Part shown: piece after piece, positions 38,511 through 38,530 of the stretch
How positions within the stretch are numbered: position 1 is the first letter of the stretch
Layout: each line of letters starts with the position of its first letter
Assembly: GCA_937901905.1 (NCBI GenBank)
Contig: CALDIF010000053.1
Location: 1-38,530, forward strand
Direction: 5' to 3'
DNA from: an uncultured Porphyromonadaceae bacterium
Lineage (GTDB): Bacteria; Bacteroidota; Bacteroidia; Bacteroidales; Muribaculaceae
DNA: 38,530 bases
Translations under genes and position numbers: made by a program
Notes under the pieces: model-generated
The model's input: only the letters and a program-made list of their open reading frames with translations
Databases searched by the model: none
What the model was told of the DNA's origin: nothing

Positions 38511-38530
38511 CTTTCCAAAACAGACTTAGC

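Noticed and set aside
1..38530. CRISPR array or insertion sequence
   Set aside because: No regularly spaced direct repeats and no transposase reading frame or paired terminal repeats were seen.

Overview
Overall: the window reads as three sections of different origin. Positions 1 to about 33,050 come from a Bacteroidales genome, most likely a gut Muribaculaceae-like lineage. The support is a Bacteroidetes-type gene set (BamD, the Bacteroidetes omega-like subunit, class I fumarase, PPi-dependent phosphofructokinase, KdsB, a PorT-like barrel), promoters of the TTTG-N20-TAnnTTTG type, and a general lack of Shine-Dalgarno sites. From about 33,050 to 34,650 the sequence has strong GGAG-type Shine-Dalgarno sites and Firmicutes-like genes. 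From about 34,650 to the end it is much more AT-rich, again with clear Shine-Dalgarno sites, and holds small operon fragments, decayed genes and a defence-like group.

Positions 1-13,653 look like the early half of a temperate Bacteroidales phage. A divergent XRE repressor (12,751, plus strand) faces a long leftward early region on the minus strand. In transcription order this holds: a coiled-coil protein, two tRNA genes (one normal Ser-GCU, one degenerate CAU), small regulators, a SAK3/DUF1071-type annealing protein, a PD-(D/E)XK exonuclease-like protein, SSB, a NinB-like protein, a frameshifted DEAH-type helicase, a DUF1064 nuclease-like protein with an unusual insertion, a DnaD-like initiator, a DnaC-like loader, a ParB-like protein with a MutS mismatch-recognition domain at its N-terminus, several small proteins and a truncated HNH-type endonuclease. 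A long composite promoter element occurs three times, and a shorter 18-19 bp leader box occurs six times, once inside the MutS/ParB coding sequence. A secreted protein follows the repressor and may be a lysogenic-conversion gene. No integrase is in the window.

Positions 13,822 to about 33,050 are chromosome: GT2 glycosyltransferase with DUF6452 and DUF6048 partners; a solitary adenine methyltransferase; apbE-fumarase; a PorT-like barrel; murI with a TPR-like partner; pfp under a promoter holding a perfect 12-bp inverted repeat; an operon of U32 protein, kdsB and a large sigma-region-4/winged-helix regulator; bamD-rpoZ; a REP-like cluster of hairpins; and the operon cvfB, DUF3298, rsmG, MBL hydrolase.

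At about 33,050 the cvfB reading frame runs without interruption into the N-terminal part of an unrelated secreted protein. This gives a 478-residue chimeric frame that is best explained by an assembly join or a recombination breakpoint. Beyond it lie an iron-sulfur-flavoprotein-like gene, a collapsed radical SAM gene at the composition switch, a small unknown protein, two broken gene fragments, and a final group: a PC4/YdbC-like ssDNA-binding protein, a DUF3990 ADP-ribosyltransferase-like protein with DUF3791, and a DUF262-DUF1524 GmrSD-like protein. All assignments are from reading sequence and motifs; no database search was run.
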